From NCBI RefSeq assembly GCF_001006325.2, contig NZ_LBIA02000001.1:2419501-2483500 (forward strand): a stretch of 64,000 bases of DNA. Reading direction: 5' to 3'. Below are positions 6,716 through 14,879 of the stretch, in pieces; position 1 is the first letter of the stretch, and each line of letters starts with the position of its first letter. The notes under the pieces were generated by a model. It was not told where the DNA came from. It made no database searches and saw only the letters and a list, made by a program, of their open reading frames with translations. Both the position numbers and the translations under genes were made by a program. This DNA is from Afipia massiliensis (GTDB lineage Bacteria > Pseudomonadota > Alphaproteobacteria > Rhizobiales > Xanthobacteraceae).

Positions 6716-9451
6716 ATGCAGGACGGCGAGAGCTCCCGCGCGCGCGGGAGTGCTGTGCGCGACAACAAGAACAATAAGGTCTGCAAGATCCGCGCTGACC
6801 TTCTTGCCTCCACCGCATTGATTGTCCTTGCTGTGGCTGGCGCCGGCAGCGGCCCTGCTCTCGCCGCTTGCGACAATCACACGCCCGCCACAGGGCAGGC
6901 CGCGGTTTGCGACACATCGGCTCCCAATCCTGACACCCTGGGTGTGCAAGCCGTGGGCGGCAGCACCGGCGTCGCCGTCAATATCGGAGCGGGCGCCAGC
7001 GTCGCGGTTCAGCGCGTCACGAGTCCCACTGCCATCAGGGTGGATACAAGCAGCCAGGTCACCAATGACGGCTCGATCAGCCTGACCGGCGGCGGAGGCA
7101 CCGGCGGCAATCGCGGTGCGGGCATTGTCGGGTTGGGCAACAACAATATCCTCATCAACAACGGCTCGATCTCGACGACCGGCGGTTTCAACGATGGCAT
7201 GGCCGCCAACGGCAGCGGCAACGCGCTGACCAACAACGGCACGATCACGACCAATGGGCCGAATGCCTACGGCATGACAGCGGCGTGGGGACAAACCAAC
7301 ACGGGACAAGCCAACAACACGCTAACAAACAACGGTACCGTGACGACCAACGGGACCAGCGCTCGCGCGGTGTCCATTCTCGGTCAGAACGGTGTGGTCG
7401 TGAACACCGGGACGCTAACCACCAACGGAAGCTCAAGCACTGTTGTCTACATGCAGGGCAACAACGCCAGACTGACCAACAGCGGGGTGATCCACGCGAC
7501 GGGCTCCGGTTCGGAAGGCGTCTTTTCCAACACCGCAGGATCGGGCTTTACCGCCACCATCCAGAATCTCACCGGCGGCCAGATCATCAGCGATCAGGGA
7601 CCGGCGGTCCGCACGCTGAACGGCGCAACGAACGTTACGAATGCGGGGTTGCTGAGCGGCGGCAACGGAGTCGCTCTGCAGGGCGGCGGCGGGAACGTAA
7701 CGCTCACGCTGCAAACCGGCTCAAGAATCGTCGGGCTGGCGGACGGCGGCGGGGGAGCCAATCAGGTTATTCTCCAGGGCTCCGGCCTGATCGACAACGC
7801 CTTCACCAATTTCCCGACATTGACGATGTCAGGGACTGATTGGACATGGGCGGGCATCGGCGATTTCGCCAACACATTTCTCAACAGCGGTAATTTCCGT
7901 TTGGGCGCCAATCTGACCGGCAACGTGTCGATCGCCGCAGGCGCAAGCCTTCTCGCCGGTAACGGCGTCAATCCCACCATCTCCCCGAACTCGAGCGGCA
8001 CGCCGATCACGGTGACGAACGCGGGCGCGATTGATCTCACCAACGGGGGATCGACCGCCATGAACACGCTGACCGTTGCCGGCAATTATGTCGGTGCGGG
8101 CGGCACGCTGCGTCTCAACGCCGTGTTGGGCACGGACGGTTCGCCGTCCGACAAGCTGGTGATCGCAGGCGCCGGTGCATCGGCCAGCGGTTCGACCGGC
8201 ATTGCCATGGTCAACGCGGGCGGCGGCGGCTCAGCGACGCTCAGCGACGGCATCAACGTGGTGCAGGTGACAGGCGGCGCGACCACTGCGCCGGGCAGCT
8301 TCTCGCTTGCAGGTCCCGCGGTCGCGGGTGCCTATGAATATCTGCTCTACAAAGGTGGCTTGGGCGGCGCCAATCCGGACAACTGGTATCTGCGCTCAAC
8401 GATCCTGGTGCCGATAACGCCACCACCGCCCGGCGTGCCGCCGGCCCCCGAGCCGCCGCAGCCCTTGCCTTTGCCGGCTGCGCCGCCTCCGGGATTCGCC
8501 GTGGTGCAGTTGATCCGTCCGGAAGTCGCGGTGCATTCCGTGGTGCCGGACCTGACGCGGACGCTGGGGCTTGCCGCGCTCGGTACATTCCACGAACGGC
8601 GCGGCGATCAGGCGCTGCTCGACACCGCCCCCGCCGCGTGGGGCCGTGCGTTCGGTCAGCACCGCAAAGAGCAATACACAGGCGGCGTCAGACCGGATTT
8701 CAGCGGCACCATTGCCGGATTTCAGGCTGGTTTTGACGCGTGGCGGTTTGAGACGTTCGACAGCGTACGCAATCTCGTCGGCGTGTCGGTGGGACATGCG
8801 CGTGCGAGCGGCGATGTCAGCGGCTTCGTGATCGGTGTCGAAGGCGCTCGCGCCGGCGTGATCGATCTGGGCGCCACCAGCGTGGGCGGCTACTGGACGA
8901 TGATCGGCTCGCAGGGCTGGTACATCGACACGGTGGTGCAGGGCGATTTTATCGATGGCTCGCCGCACTCGGATCGCGGGATCGCTGCGAAAGTCTCCGG
9001 TGCGAATTTCGCTGCGTCGGTGGAGGGTGGCTTGCCGATTCCTCTCGGCGCGGGAATCGCAATCGAGCCGCAGGCGCAGTTCATCTATCAGCACCTCGGA
9101 CTGAACGGCACGAGCGATGGACTCTCAAACATCGCTTTCGCGCAGTCAGACATCGTCAACGGCCGTATCGGCGCGCGCCTGAAGGGCACCTTCGGCAGCG
9201 GCGATGCAGTGTGGACGCCTTACCTGAAAGGCGATGTGTGGTGGCGCACCGCGGGCCTCGACAACGTTGCATTCGCGACCAACGTCATTTCGACGGTGCG
9301 CAATTCCGGGCCAGCGGTGGAAGTCGGCGGCGGCGTCAGCGGCAGGCTCACGCAGGCCGTCAGCCTCTACGGCGAGGCCAGCTATCGCACGGCGATCGAC
9401 GACAGCCTGAGAGTCTACAAAGGCAACATCGGCTTGCGCGTGTCGTGGTGA
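6716..9451 (+). CDS. Autotransporter (type Va) outer-membrane protein
   Basis: I chose the ATG at 6716 because GGGAGA lies 7 bases upstream; this gives 911 residues. An extended signal region ends about residue 54 (VLAVAGAGSGPALAAC). The passenger, to about residue 560, is rich in Gly, Asn and Thr with repeated 'LTNNGT(I/V)TTNG' strings, the signature of a beta-helix. A Pro-rich linker (about 565-600) leads to the C-terminal beta-barrel domain, from 'WGRAFGQHRKEQYTGGV' to the terminal 'GNIGLRVSW'. The final aromatic residue is the barrel-assembly signal. No protease triad is evident, so adhesion or surface display is likelier than proteolysis. Confidence 0.92.
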   Translation: MQDGESSRARGSAVRDNKNNKVCKIRADLLASTALIVLAVAGAGSGPALAACDNHTPATGQAAVCDTSAPNPDTLGVQAVGGSTGVAVNIGAGASVAVQRVTSPTAIRVDTSSQVTNDGSISLTGGGGTGGNRGAGIVGLGNNNILINNGSISTTGGFNDGMAANGSGNALTNNGTITTNGPNAYGMTAAWGQTNTGQANNTLTNNGTVTTNGTSARAVSILGQNGVVVNTGTLTTNGSSSTVVYMQGNNARLTNSGVIHATGSGSEGVFSNTAGSGFTATIQNLTGGQIISDQGPAVRTLNGATNVTNAGLLSGGNGVALQGGGGNVTLTLQTGSRIVGLADGGGGANQVILQGSGLIDNAFTNFPTLTMSGTDWTWAGIGDFANTFLNSGNFRLGANLTGNVSIAAGASLLAGNGVNPTISPNSSGTPITVTNAGAIDLTNGGSTAMNTLTVAGNYVGAGGTLRLNAVLGTDGSPSDKLVIAGAGASASGSTGIAMVNAGGGGSATLSDGINVVQVTGGATTAPGSFSLAGPAVAGAYEYLLYKGGLGGANPDNWYLRSTILVPITPPPPGVPPAPEPPQPLPLPAAPPPGFAVVQLIRPEVAVHSVVPDLTRTLGLAALGTFHERRGDQALLDTAPAAWGRAFGQHRKEQYTGGVRPDFSGTIAGFQAGFDAWRFETFDSVRNLVGVSVGHARASGDVSGFVIGVEGARAGVIDLGATSVGGYWTMIGSQGWYIDTVVQGDFIDGSPHSDRGIAAKVSGANFAASVEGGLPIPLGAGIAIEPQAQFIYQHLGLNGTSDGLSNIAFAQSDIVNGRIGARLKGTFGSGDAVWTPYLKGDVWWRTAGLDNVAFATNVISTVRNSGPAVEVGGGVSGRLTQAVSLYGEASYRTAIDDSLRVYKGNIGLRVSW

Positions 9452-9463
9452 TGTTGGATTTTC

Positions 9464-9610
9464 CCCCTCTCCCCTTGTGGGAGAGGGTGGTTCGAGCGTA
9501 GCGAGAACCGGGTGAGGGGGTCTTTTCGCGCCTATGACGATTTACCCCTCACCCGGCGCGATGCTCACTGCGTTCGCATCTTGCCACCCTCTCCCACAAG
9601 GGGAGAGGGG
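9464..9610. repeat. 147-bp inverted repeat with 27-bp arms
   Basis: Left arm 9464-9490 (CCCCTCTCCCCTTGTGGGAG...) is the exact reverse complement of right arm 9584-9610. Inner arms (GGGTGAGGGG / CCCCTCACCC) also pair. It fills the space between the autotransporter stop and the rpoH terminator. Confidence 0.88.
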
Positions 9611-9626
9611 AAGAAGGAACGGACAC

Positions 9627-9653
9627 AAAAAAGCCGGCCCGAAGGCCGGCTTT
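9627..9653 (-). terminator. Intrinsic terminator of rpoH
   Basis: Read on the minus strand: AAAGCCGGCC-TTCG-GGCCGGCTTT followed by TTT. A 10-bp GC-rich stem with a UUCG loop and a run of six T residues, 24 bases past the rpoH stop. Confidence 0.93.
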
Positions 9654-9676
9654 CGCAACTCGTGATGCGCAGGAAG

Positions 9677-10576
9677 TTAGTACGCCGCTTCCAGCGCCGC
9701 CTGTTCGGCGCGCGCGACGGTGGTCTTCACCGCCGCCTGCACCTTCTCGAACGCGCGGACCTCGATCTGCCGCACGCGCTCGCGCGACACGCCGAATTCG
9801 GCGGCGAGGTCTTCCAGCGTCATCGGCTCTTCAGCCAGACGCCGCGCCTCGAAGATCCGGCGCTCGCGGTCGTTGAGCACGCCCATCGCGCCGGTCAGGG
9901 CGCTGCGGCGATGATCGAACTCCTCGCTCTCCGCCATGATGGCTTCCTGGTTGGGCGAGGTATCGACCAGCCAGTCCTGCCATTCGCCGGGTTCGCCGTC
10001 GTCGCGGATCGGCGCGTTGAGCGACGCGTCGCCGCCGAGGCGGCGGTTCATGTCGATCACGTCCTGCTCGGTGACGCCGAGGGAGGTTGCGATCTGCTTC
10101 ACCTGATCGGGGCGAAGATCGCCCTCTTCAAGCGCGGAGATCTTGCTCTTCGCCTTGCGCAGGTTGAAGAACAGCTTCTTCTGGTTCGCGGTGGTGCCCA
10201 TTTTCACGAGCGACCACGAACGCAGGATGTATTCCTGGATCGACGCCTTGATCCACCACATCGCGTAGGTGGCCAGGCGGAAGCCCTTTTCGGGCTCGAA
10301 ACGTTTCACCGCCTGCATCAGGCCGACGTTGCCCTCCGAGACGACCTCGGAAATCGGCAGGCCGTAGCCGCGATAGCCCATGGCAATCTTGGCCACGAGC
10401 CGCAGATGGCTGGTGACAAGCTGATGCGCCGCATCGCGGTCGTCATGTTCCCGCCAACGCTTCGCCAGCATGTATTCCTGCTGCGGCTCCAGCATCGGGA
10501 ACTTGCGGATTTCAGTCAGGTAGTGAGCAAGACCGGATTCTCCGTTGAGAACCGGAAGAGTAGCTGCACGGGCCAT
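9677..10576 (-). CDS. rpoH: RNA polymerase heat-shock sigma factor RpoH (sigma-32)
   Basis: A 299-residue sigma-70-family factor. The RpoH box 'QKKLFFNLR' (about residues 132-140) separates heat-shock sigma factors from other group members. Region 2 is shown by 'HLRLVAKIAMGYRGYGLPISEVVSEGNVGLMQAVKRFEP' and the '-10' recognition helix 'GFRLATYAMWWIKASIQEYILRSW'. Region 4 ends 'EFGVSRERVRQIEVRAFEKVQ', the -35 helix-turn-helix. I took the start MARAATLPVLNG because GGAGGGCG stands just upstream; a 7-residue longer form is possible. It ends at a strong terminator. rluD lies upstream on the same strand. Confidence 0.97.
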   Translation of the reverse strand: MARAATLPVLNGESGLAHYLTEIRKFPMLEPQQEYMLAKRWREHDDRDAAHQLVTSHLRLVAKIAMGYRGYGLPISEVVSEGNVGLMQAVKRFEPEKGFRLATYAMWWIKASIQEYILRSWSLVKMGTTANQKKLFFNLRKAKSKISALEEGDLRPDQVKQIATSLGVTEQDVIDMNRRLGGDASLNAPIRDDGEPGEWQDWLVDTSPNQEAIMAESEEFDHRRSALTGAMGVLNDRERRIFEARRLAEEPMTLEDLAAEFGVSRERVRQIEVRAFEKVQAAVKTTVARAEQAALEAAY

Positions 10577-10731
10577 GTCGCGCCCTCCAGAGTTCACGCC
10601 CCCGATAGCGGCGGGCGAGGCAGGCCATCTGCTGTGTCAAAGCCAGAAGCGCTGCAATGTTCCGCGCCGGGACGATCCCTGCGCAGGTGCAACATACTCC
10701 AAAACCCGAGGGGGAGGGAAGAACAAAACGA

Positions 10732-10749
10732 GGTCACGAACCCGTGACC
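10732..10749 (-). terminator. Possible rluD terminator hairpin
   Basis: GGTCACG-GGTT-CGTGACC on the minus strand followed by TCGTTTTGTTCTT. The stem is perfect but short (7 bp) and the T tract is broken. It sits in the 217 bases between the rluD stop and the rpoH start, so it could also lie in the rpoH leader. Confidence 0.4.
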
Positions 10750-10793
10750 CGGGTTAAATGTCTGTAACCATGCGTCTTTTTAGCGCATCCCTT

Positions 10794-11816
10794 TTAGTCT
10801 ATTCTACGAAGGGCTGCCTCAAGCAGAACCAAATCCTCCGGCAGCGCCGATTCCCAGTGCAAAATCTCTCCGGACACCGGGTGTTCGATTACCAGCAAAT
10901 ATGCATGGAGGGCCTGTCTGCCAAGGGCAGTCAACGCGGCCTGGCTTTGCGGCCCGAGCTGGCGGGCCTTGGTCTTGAAGCCGGAGCCGTAGACCTCGTC
11001 GCCCAGCAGGGGGTGACCGAGATGGGCGAGGTGGACGCGGATCTGGTGGGTGCGGCCGGTCTCGAGCTGGCAGGCGAGCAGGGAGGCGACCGGTTTTGTA
11101 TCGCGGCCGTTGAAGGCCTCGATCATCTCCCAGTGGGTAACCGCGTCGCGGCCTCCCTGGCGCACCGCCATTTTCTCACGGCTATACGGGTGCCGGTCGA
11201 TCGGCTGGTCGATGGTGCCGGTTTTGCGGCTCGGCGCGCCCCACGCAAAGGCCATGTAGCCGCGCCGCATCTCGCCGGTGCGGCCATGGTCGGCGAACTG
11301 CGCCGACAGCGACTGGTGGGCGCGGTCGTTCTTGGCCACCACCATCAGGCCGGTGGTGTCCTTGTCGAGCCGGTGGACGATGCCGGGACGGCGGACCCCG
11401 CCAATTCCAGAGAGGCTTGCGCCGCAGTGGGCAATCAGCGCGTTGACCAGCGTTCCGGTCTCGTGCCCGGCGGCGGGATGCACCACGAGGTTCTTCGGCT
11501 TGTTGATGACGATGATGTCGTCGTCTTCGAACACGATATCGAGCGGGATGTCCTCACCCTCGGGCTCGGCGGGGGCGGCGGGCGGAACGTCGATTGTGAT
11601 CGTATCGCCCGCATTGACATGATAAGCGGGGTCGCGAACCGGGGCGCTGCCGATGCTCACCTGGCCTGCGAGGATCAGCGCTTTCAGGCGCGAGCGCGAC
11701 AGGTCGGGACTGCGGACGGCGAGCACGCGGTCCAGCCGCCGCGATCCCTCGTCGCCTTCGACCGTGACCTCGTGACGGCTGTTTTCGTTTTCGGAAGAGT
11801 TAGAAGAGCTTTGCAT
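10794..11816 (-). CDS. rluD: Ribosomal large-subunit pseudouridine synthase, RluD family
   Basis: A 340-residue RluA/RluD-type synthase from the start MQSSSNSSENENSRH. An N-terminal S4 RNA-binding domain ('RRLDRVLAVRSPDLSRSRLKALI', about residues 25-47) precedes the catalytic domain. The active-site motif 'RRPGIVHRLDKDTTGLMVVAKN' holds the catalytic Asp in HRLDKDT. 'LETGRTHQIRVHLAHLGHPLLGDEVYG' is the second conserved block. It should modify uridines in helix 69 of 23S rRNA. Its ATG overlaps the ATG of the divergent gene by two bases (CATG), so the two starts share one palindrome. The family is certain; the exact target sites are inferred. Confidence 0.94.
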   Translation of the reverse strand: MQSSSNSSENENSRHEVTVEGDEGSRRLDRVLAVRSPDLSRSRLKALILAGQVSIGSAPVRDPAYHVNAGDTITIDVPPAAPAEPEGEDIPLDIVFEDDDIIVINKPKNLVVHPAAGHETGTLVNALIAHCGASLSGIGGVRRPGIVHRLDKDTTGLMVVAKNDRAHQSLSAQFADHGRTGEMRRGYMAFAWGAPSRKTGTIDQPIDRHPYSREKMAVRQGGRDAVTHWEMIEAFNGRDTKPVASLLACQLETGRTHQIRVHLAHLGHPLLGDEVYGSGFKTKARQLGPQSQAALTALGRQALHAYLLVIEHPVSGEILHWESALPEDLVLLEAALRRID

Positions 11817-12147
11817 GTCTGAAACTGTTGCGCCCGATCCGACCCCCGAGCAAGCCGCGCTGATCGCGCGGGTGCGCCGGATGATGTTGATCGCAGGCCT
11901 GACCACCGCCGTCGGTGTCGGGGCCTTGCTGGTCGCCATCGGCTACCGCCTTTTCCGCACCGATGGAAGCGTCCAGGTGACGGACGTGACCGCGACCCTG
12001 CCGAAGGGCGCGCGGATCGTCTCGACCGCCACTGCAGGGGACCGGCTGGCGGTGACCGTCGATATCGGCGGCGCGACGGAAATCCGCACCTATGACGCCA
12101 AGACCCTGAAGCCGGTCGGGCGGCTGAAATTCGCTCTTGAGCCGTGA
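11815..12147 (+). CDS. Small membrane protein, DUF6476-like
   Basis: A 110-residue protein with one N-terminal membrane segment (about residues 25-45, MMLIAGLTTAVGVGALLVAIGY) and a small beta-rich domain of about 60 residues (VQVTDVTATLPKGARIVSTA). Orientation is probably N-in. Its gene starts inside the start codon of rluD on the other strand, an arrangement that forces each promoter into the other's coding region unless a downstream start is used. Function unknown; the family label is from memory. Confidence 0.82.
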   Translation: MSETVAPDPTPEQAALIARVRRMMLIAGLTTAVGVGALLVAIGYRLFRTDGSVQVTDVTATLPKGARIVSTATAGDRLAVTVDIGGATEIRTYDAKTLKPVGRLKFALEP

Positions 12148-12159
12148 GAGCGGTAAAAG

Positions 12160-12185
12160 TGGCGGACGGCCGCAGCCATCCGCCA
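12160..12185. terminator. Hairpin between two convergent genes
   Basis: TGGCGGA ... TCCGCCA pairs across an inner GC-rich loop, between the stop of the small membrane protein (12147) and the stop of the exported hydrolase (12197). Symmetric, without clear T tracts; it may serve either strand. Confidence 0.4.
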
Positions 12186-12196
12186 ACAAGCGATAA

Positions 12197-13264
12197 TCAG
12201 GGCTGCGCCAGCTTCGCTTTCAGGAAGTCGGTCATCCCCTTTGAGTACTCGGCCGCCTGATCGCCTTCGCTGCCGATCGTGACGCCCTTGTGCAGGAAGC
12301 CGCCCTTGACGGAATAAGTGGTGAGCGCCTGAGCGGTCACCGTCGGGTCGGCCTTGCCGGTGCGCATGTTATAAAACGTGCCCTGATCGTCCATGTAGAT
12401 CGTCGGATAGATGGTGGACGTCACCGCGGCTGGAATTTCCGTTCGCGGTACGCCCGCGCGATCGAACGCATGCAGCGCGCCCGGAAACAGCTCCATGATC
12501 ACATCCTGCTTGGCGACGTCCATGGCATGCGCCGCATCCTGACATTGCTGCGGAGACACCCAGTTGTCGCGGTCGCCCGACATGATCAGCAGGCTCGCCC
12601 CGTCCGCGAGGCGCGAGGAACGGAACTGCACGCCGCACCAGGGATAACCCGCAACGACGGCGCGCAGGCCCTTGCCCTTGCCGAGAACGGCATCCGACAC
12701 CGGCGCAGCGGCGGCCATCATGACCGCCGTTCCGCCGCGGCTGCCGCCTGTGGCGCCGAGCCGTGCCGGGTCAATCTCCTTGCGCGTGCGCAGATATTTG
12801 GCGGCAGCGAGAACGTCATAGGCGCTTGCAGCGAAGGTCAACTGCCCTTGATCCGCAATGGTGTCCTTGATGCCGCGTCCGAAGAAGGGATCGACGATCA
12901 GCACGCCAAGTCCTGCTGATGTGAGCGCTGCGGCGTGCGCGATATGATGCGGGCCAAGATTGCCGCTGCCGGGTGTTTCGATCACGGTTGGCACAGGGCC
13001 CTTGGCATTTGCCGGCAGGAAGAGCTGCGCCGTGAGCGTCACCGTCTTGCCCATCTCACCCTTCATGAGCGGGCCGTAATCGGCAGGGTTGGCGCTGTCG
13101 AACTTGACGAGTTCGCCGCGAAGGCCGTTCGGCAGGACCAGCGGGGTCGTTGCGAACTCTGACGAATCCACCTTCGGAAGCGGCGTTTGTGCGGACGCGG
13201 TCCCGGCCGCCAGAACGCTGAGCAGGGCGAGGGCCGTTCGATACGCGATTTTGCTGCGAAGCAT
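12197..13264 (-). CDS. Exported alpha/beta hydrolase, dienelactone-hydrolase-like
   Basis: A 355-residue protein with a Sec signal peptide (about residues 1-25, ends GTASAQ). The nucleophile elbow is 'GATGGSRGGTAVM' (about residues 170-182), with Ser between Gly residues. The acid appears in 'IMSGDRDNWVSP' and the His in 'PGALHAFDRAG', giving a complete Ser-Asp-His triad in the family order. The oxyanion and cap regions match dienelactone-hydrolase-type esterases. Substrate unknown; it acts in the periplasm. A LysR-type regulator is divergent, about 200 bases upstream, and is its likely controller. Confidence 0.88.
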   Translation of the reverse strand: MLRSKIAYRTALALLSVLAAGTASAQTPLPKVDSSEFATTPLVLPNGLRGELVKFDSANPADYGPLMKGEMGKTVTLTAQLFLPANAKGPVPTVIETPGSGNLGPHHIAHAAALTSAGLGVLIVDPFFGRGIKDTIADQGQLTFAASAYDVLAAAKYLRTRKEIDPARLGATGGSRGGTAVMMAAAAPVSDAVLGKGKGLRAVVAGYPWCGVQFRSSRLADGASLLIMSGDRDNWVSPQQCQDAAHAMDVAKQDVIMELFPGALHAFDRAGVPRTEIPAAVTSTIYPTIYMDDQGTFYNMRTGKADPTVTAQALTTYSVKGGFLHKGVTIGSEGDQAAEYSKGMTDFLKAKLAQP

Positions 13265-13461
13265 CGAAATTTCTCCCGGAACGGTTTGTAGCTGAGCATT
13301 TGCAGCGCGGTTATCGCGCCGGCGTCAGCCTTCAATGGCCGGGTAACCTAGTGAGGGCTCACAGGCCGGACCAATGAAAAATCGGGCGCCGAACTATAGA
13401 GATGGTGCATGGAGATGACGGCGTTTACCGGATACCGTGCGCCGGATTGCAGAATTCTCGC

Positions 13462-14388
13462 ATGCCGCGGTCTGACATGAATTCCCTTGGCAAGATCGAT
13501 CTCAACCTCTTTGTCGTGCTCGAAGCCATCTTCACCGAAGGCAACATCACGCAAGCCAGCAAGAGTCTGAATCTGACCCAGCCGGCGGTCAGTCATGCGC
13601 TCGCGCGGCTGCGCCAGTTGCTGAACGATCCGTTGTTCGTCCGCGACGGTCACAAGATGGTGCCGACGGCGCTGACCCGGCAACTGATCGGGCCGGTGAG
13701 GGCCGGGCTTCGCGAGATGACCGGCGTCCTGTCTCAACTGGATGATTTCGATCCCACGACATCGCGCAGGCATTTCAGGATCGGGCTGCGTCATACCATC
13801 GAGTCCACGATCTTTCCCTCGCTGGCGACGCTGATCTGCAATGAGGCTCCCGGTGTCGAAATCTCCACGCATCATCACGATCGTGAAACCATTCAGAGCG
13901 CGCTTGCTGCGGGCGAGTTCGATGTGGTGATCGATATACTGGTGTCGTCCGCGCCGGATATTCCGCTGCGGCGGCTGTATGGCGGCAAGCTCGTTGTCAT
14001 CGCGCGGAAGGATCATCCGGTTCTTCGCGAGCCGTGGGGGCTGGAGGCCTATCTGGCGCAGGATCATATTCTGGCGAGTTCGCGAAAATCGGCGCTGGGA
14101 TATGAGGATCAGGCGTTGCAGGAGATCGGCCGGAAGCGCCGCATTCGCGTTCGGTGTCAGGGCCAATGGACCGCGAGCCGGCTGGTGGCGTCCTCGGACA
14201 TGCTCTTCACGCTGCCGGAGCGCTTTGCCGAAACCGTCGGCCGTCAGCTCGGAAACCAGATTCTGCCGTTTCCGCTGGATGTTCCCGCGGCTCACCTTTT
14301 TCTCTACTGGCATTCGAGCGCCGAGAACGATCCCGCGAACCGGTGGCTCCGGGAGAAAATTACGCAGTTGTACGGCGCGGAGGGCTGA
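13462..14388 (+). CDS. LysR-type transcriptional regulator
   Basis: The N-terminal winged helix-turn-helix is typical: 'KIDLNLFVVLEAIFTEGNITQASKSLNLTQPAVSHALARLRQLLNDPLFVR'. An effector-binding domain of about 200 residues follows. The opening 'DLNLFVVLEAIF' and 'DPLFVRDGHKMVPT' place it near the NodD/NahR-type branch. I give the ATG at 13462 (MPRSDMNSLG); the ATG at 13477 is equally possible, and neither has a strong ribosome site. It is divergent from the exported hydrolase, the usual LysR layout, so autoregulation and hydrolase control from the 200-bp gap are inferred. Confidence 0.92.
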   Translation: MPRSDMNSLGKIDLNLFVVLEAIFTEGNITQASKSLNLTQPAVSHALARLRQLLNDPLFVRDGHKMVPTALTRQLIGPVRAGLREMTGVLSQLDDFDPTTSRRHFRIGLRHTIESTIFPSLATLICNEAPGVEISTHHHDRETIQSALAAGEFDVVIDILVSSAPDIPLRRLYGGKLVVIARKDHPVLREPWGLEAYLAQDHILASSRKSALGYEDQALQEIGRKRRIRVRCQGQWTASRLVASSDMLFTLPERFAETVGRQLGNQILPFPLDVPAAHLFLYWHSSAENDPANRWLREKITQLYGAEG

Positions 14389-14487
14389 TCCGATCGCCAG
14401 CGCACGGCAGTCCGCTGGCCTTCGTGCATTGACCATTTTGAGCGCCCGGCGCTTGCAGTCGCGGGATTTCGAGGCTATCCCTTCGCG

Positions 14488-14536
14488 GCGCGTATTCCGC
14501 AAAAGTGGGTACCGGTTTTGCGACCAGAATACGCGC
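14488..14536. repeat. Dispersed palindrome with core 'AAAAGTGGGTACCGGTTTT'
   Basis: A 49-base palindrome beginning GCGCGTATTCCGC and ending with its inverse. It stands 20 bases before tRNA-Glu. Related copies are at 40415-40463, 40475-40524 (diverged) and 43153-43199. Confidence 0.85.
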
Positions 14537-14556
14537 TATGTTATGATCTGGTGCTT

Positions 14557-14631
14557 GCTCCCTTCGTCTAGCGGTTAGGACGCGGCCCTCTCAAGGCTGA
14601 AACAGGGGTTCGATTCCCCTAGGGAGCGCCA
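14557..14631 (+). tRNA. tRNA-Glu (anticodon CTC)
   Basis: Acceptor stem GCTCCCT pairs with AGGGAGC; the discriminator is G and CCA is encoded. The anticodon arm is CGGCC-CTCTCAA-GGCTG, giving anticodon CTC (Glu, codon GAG). The T arm, GGGGTTCGATTCCCC, is intact. Confidence 0.96.
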
Positions 14632-14838
14632 TTCCCTCTCAAGGGACGCGCGTGCGCTGCAATCGCCGTGGCGAGCGACCGCACAACCTTCCATCATATG
14701 TAATCAGGATATTGCGATCAGGGCTTCGCCTTGCGACGCTCATTGATCGCGCCGCGGGCAGATGATTACATCGGCGCGCTGGGGCTTTGCCAGCCCATTC
14801 GAGAAGGATTTCAGACACGCAGACATTGATTTGAAAAT

Positions 14839-14859
14839 ATTGGCCGATCAACGGCCAAT
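14839..14859 (+). promoter_or_regulatory. 7-bp inverted repeat just before the ribosome site
   Basis: ATTGGCC-GATCAAC-GGCCAAT lies about 10 bases before the GGGAGGAG ribosome site of the ABC receptor gene. It could be an operator or an RNA hairpin controlling access to the ribosome site. No regulator gene is adjacent. Confidence 0.4.
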
Positions 14860-14879
14860 ACATCAGGGAGGAGACGACC

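Noticed and set aside
9512-10747. 411-codon open frame on the plus strand across rpoH
   Set aside because: It is antisense to rpoH, whose sigma-factor domains are unmistakable; the plus-strand product is His/Arg-rich with no domain. High GC keeps shadow frames open.
13348-14502. 384-codon frame antisense to the LysR regulator
   Set aside because: The LysR HTH and effector domains lie on the plus strand; the antisense product has no recognisable feature.
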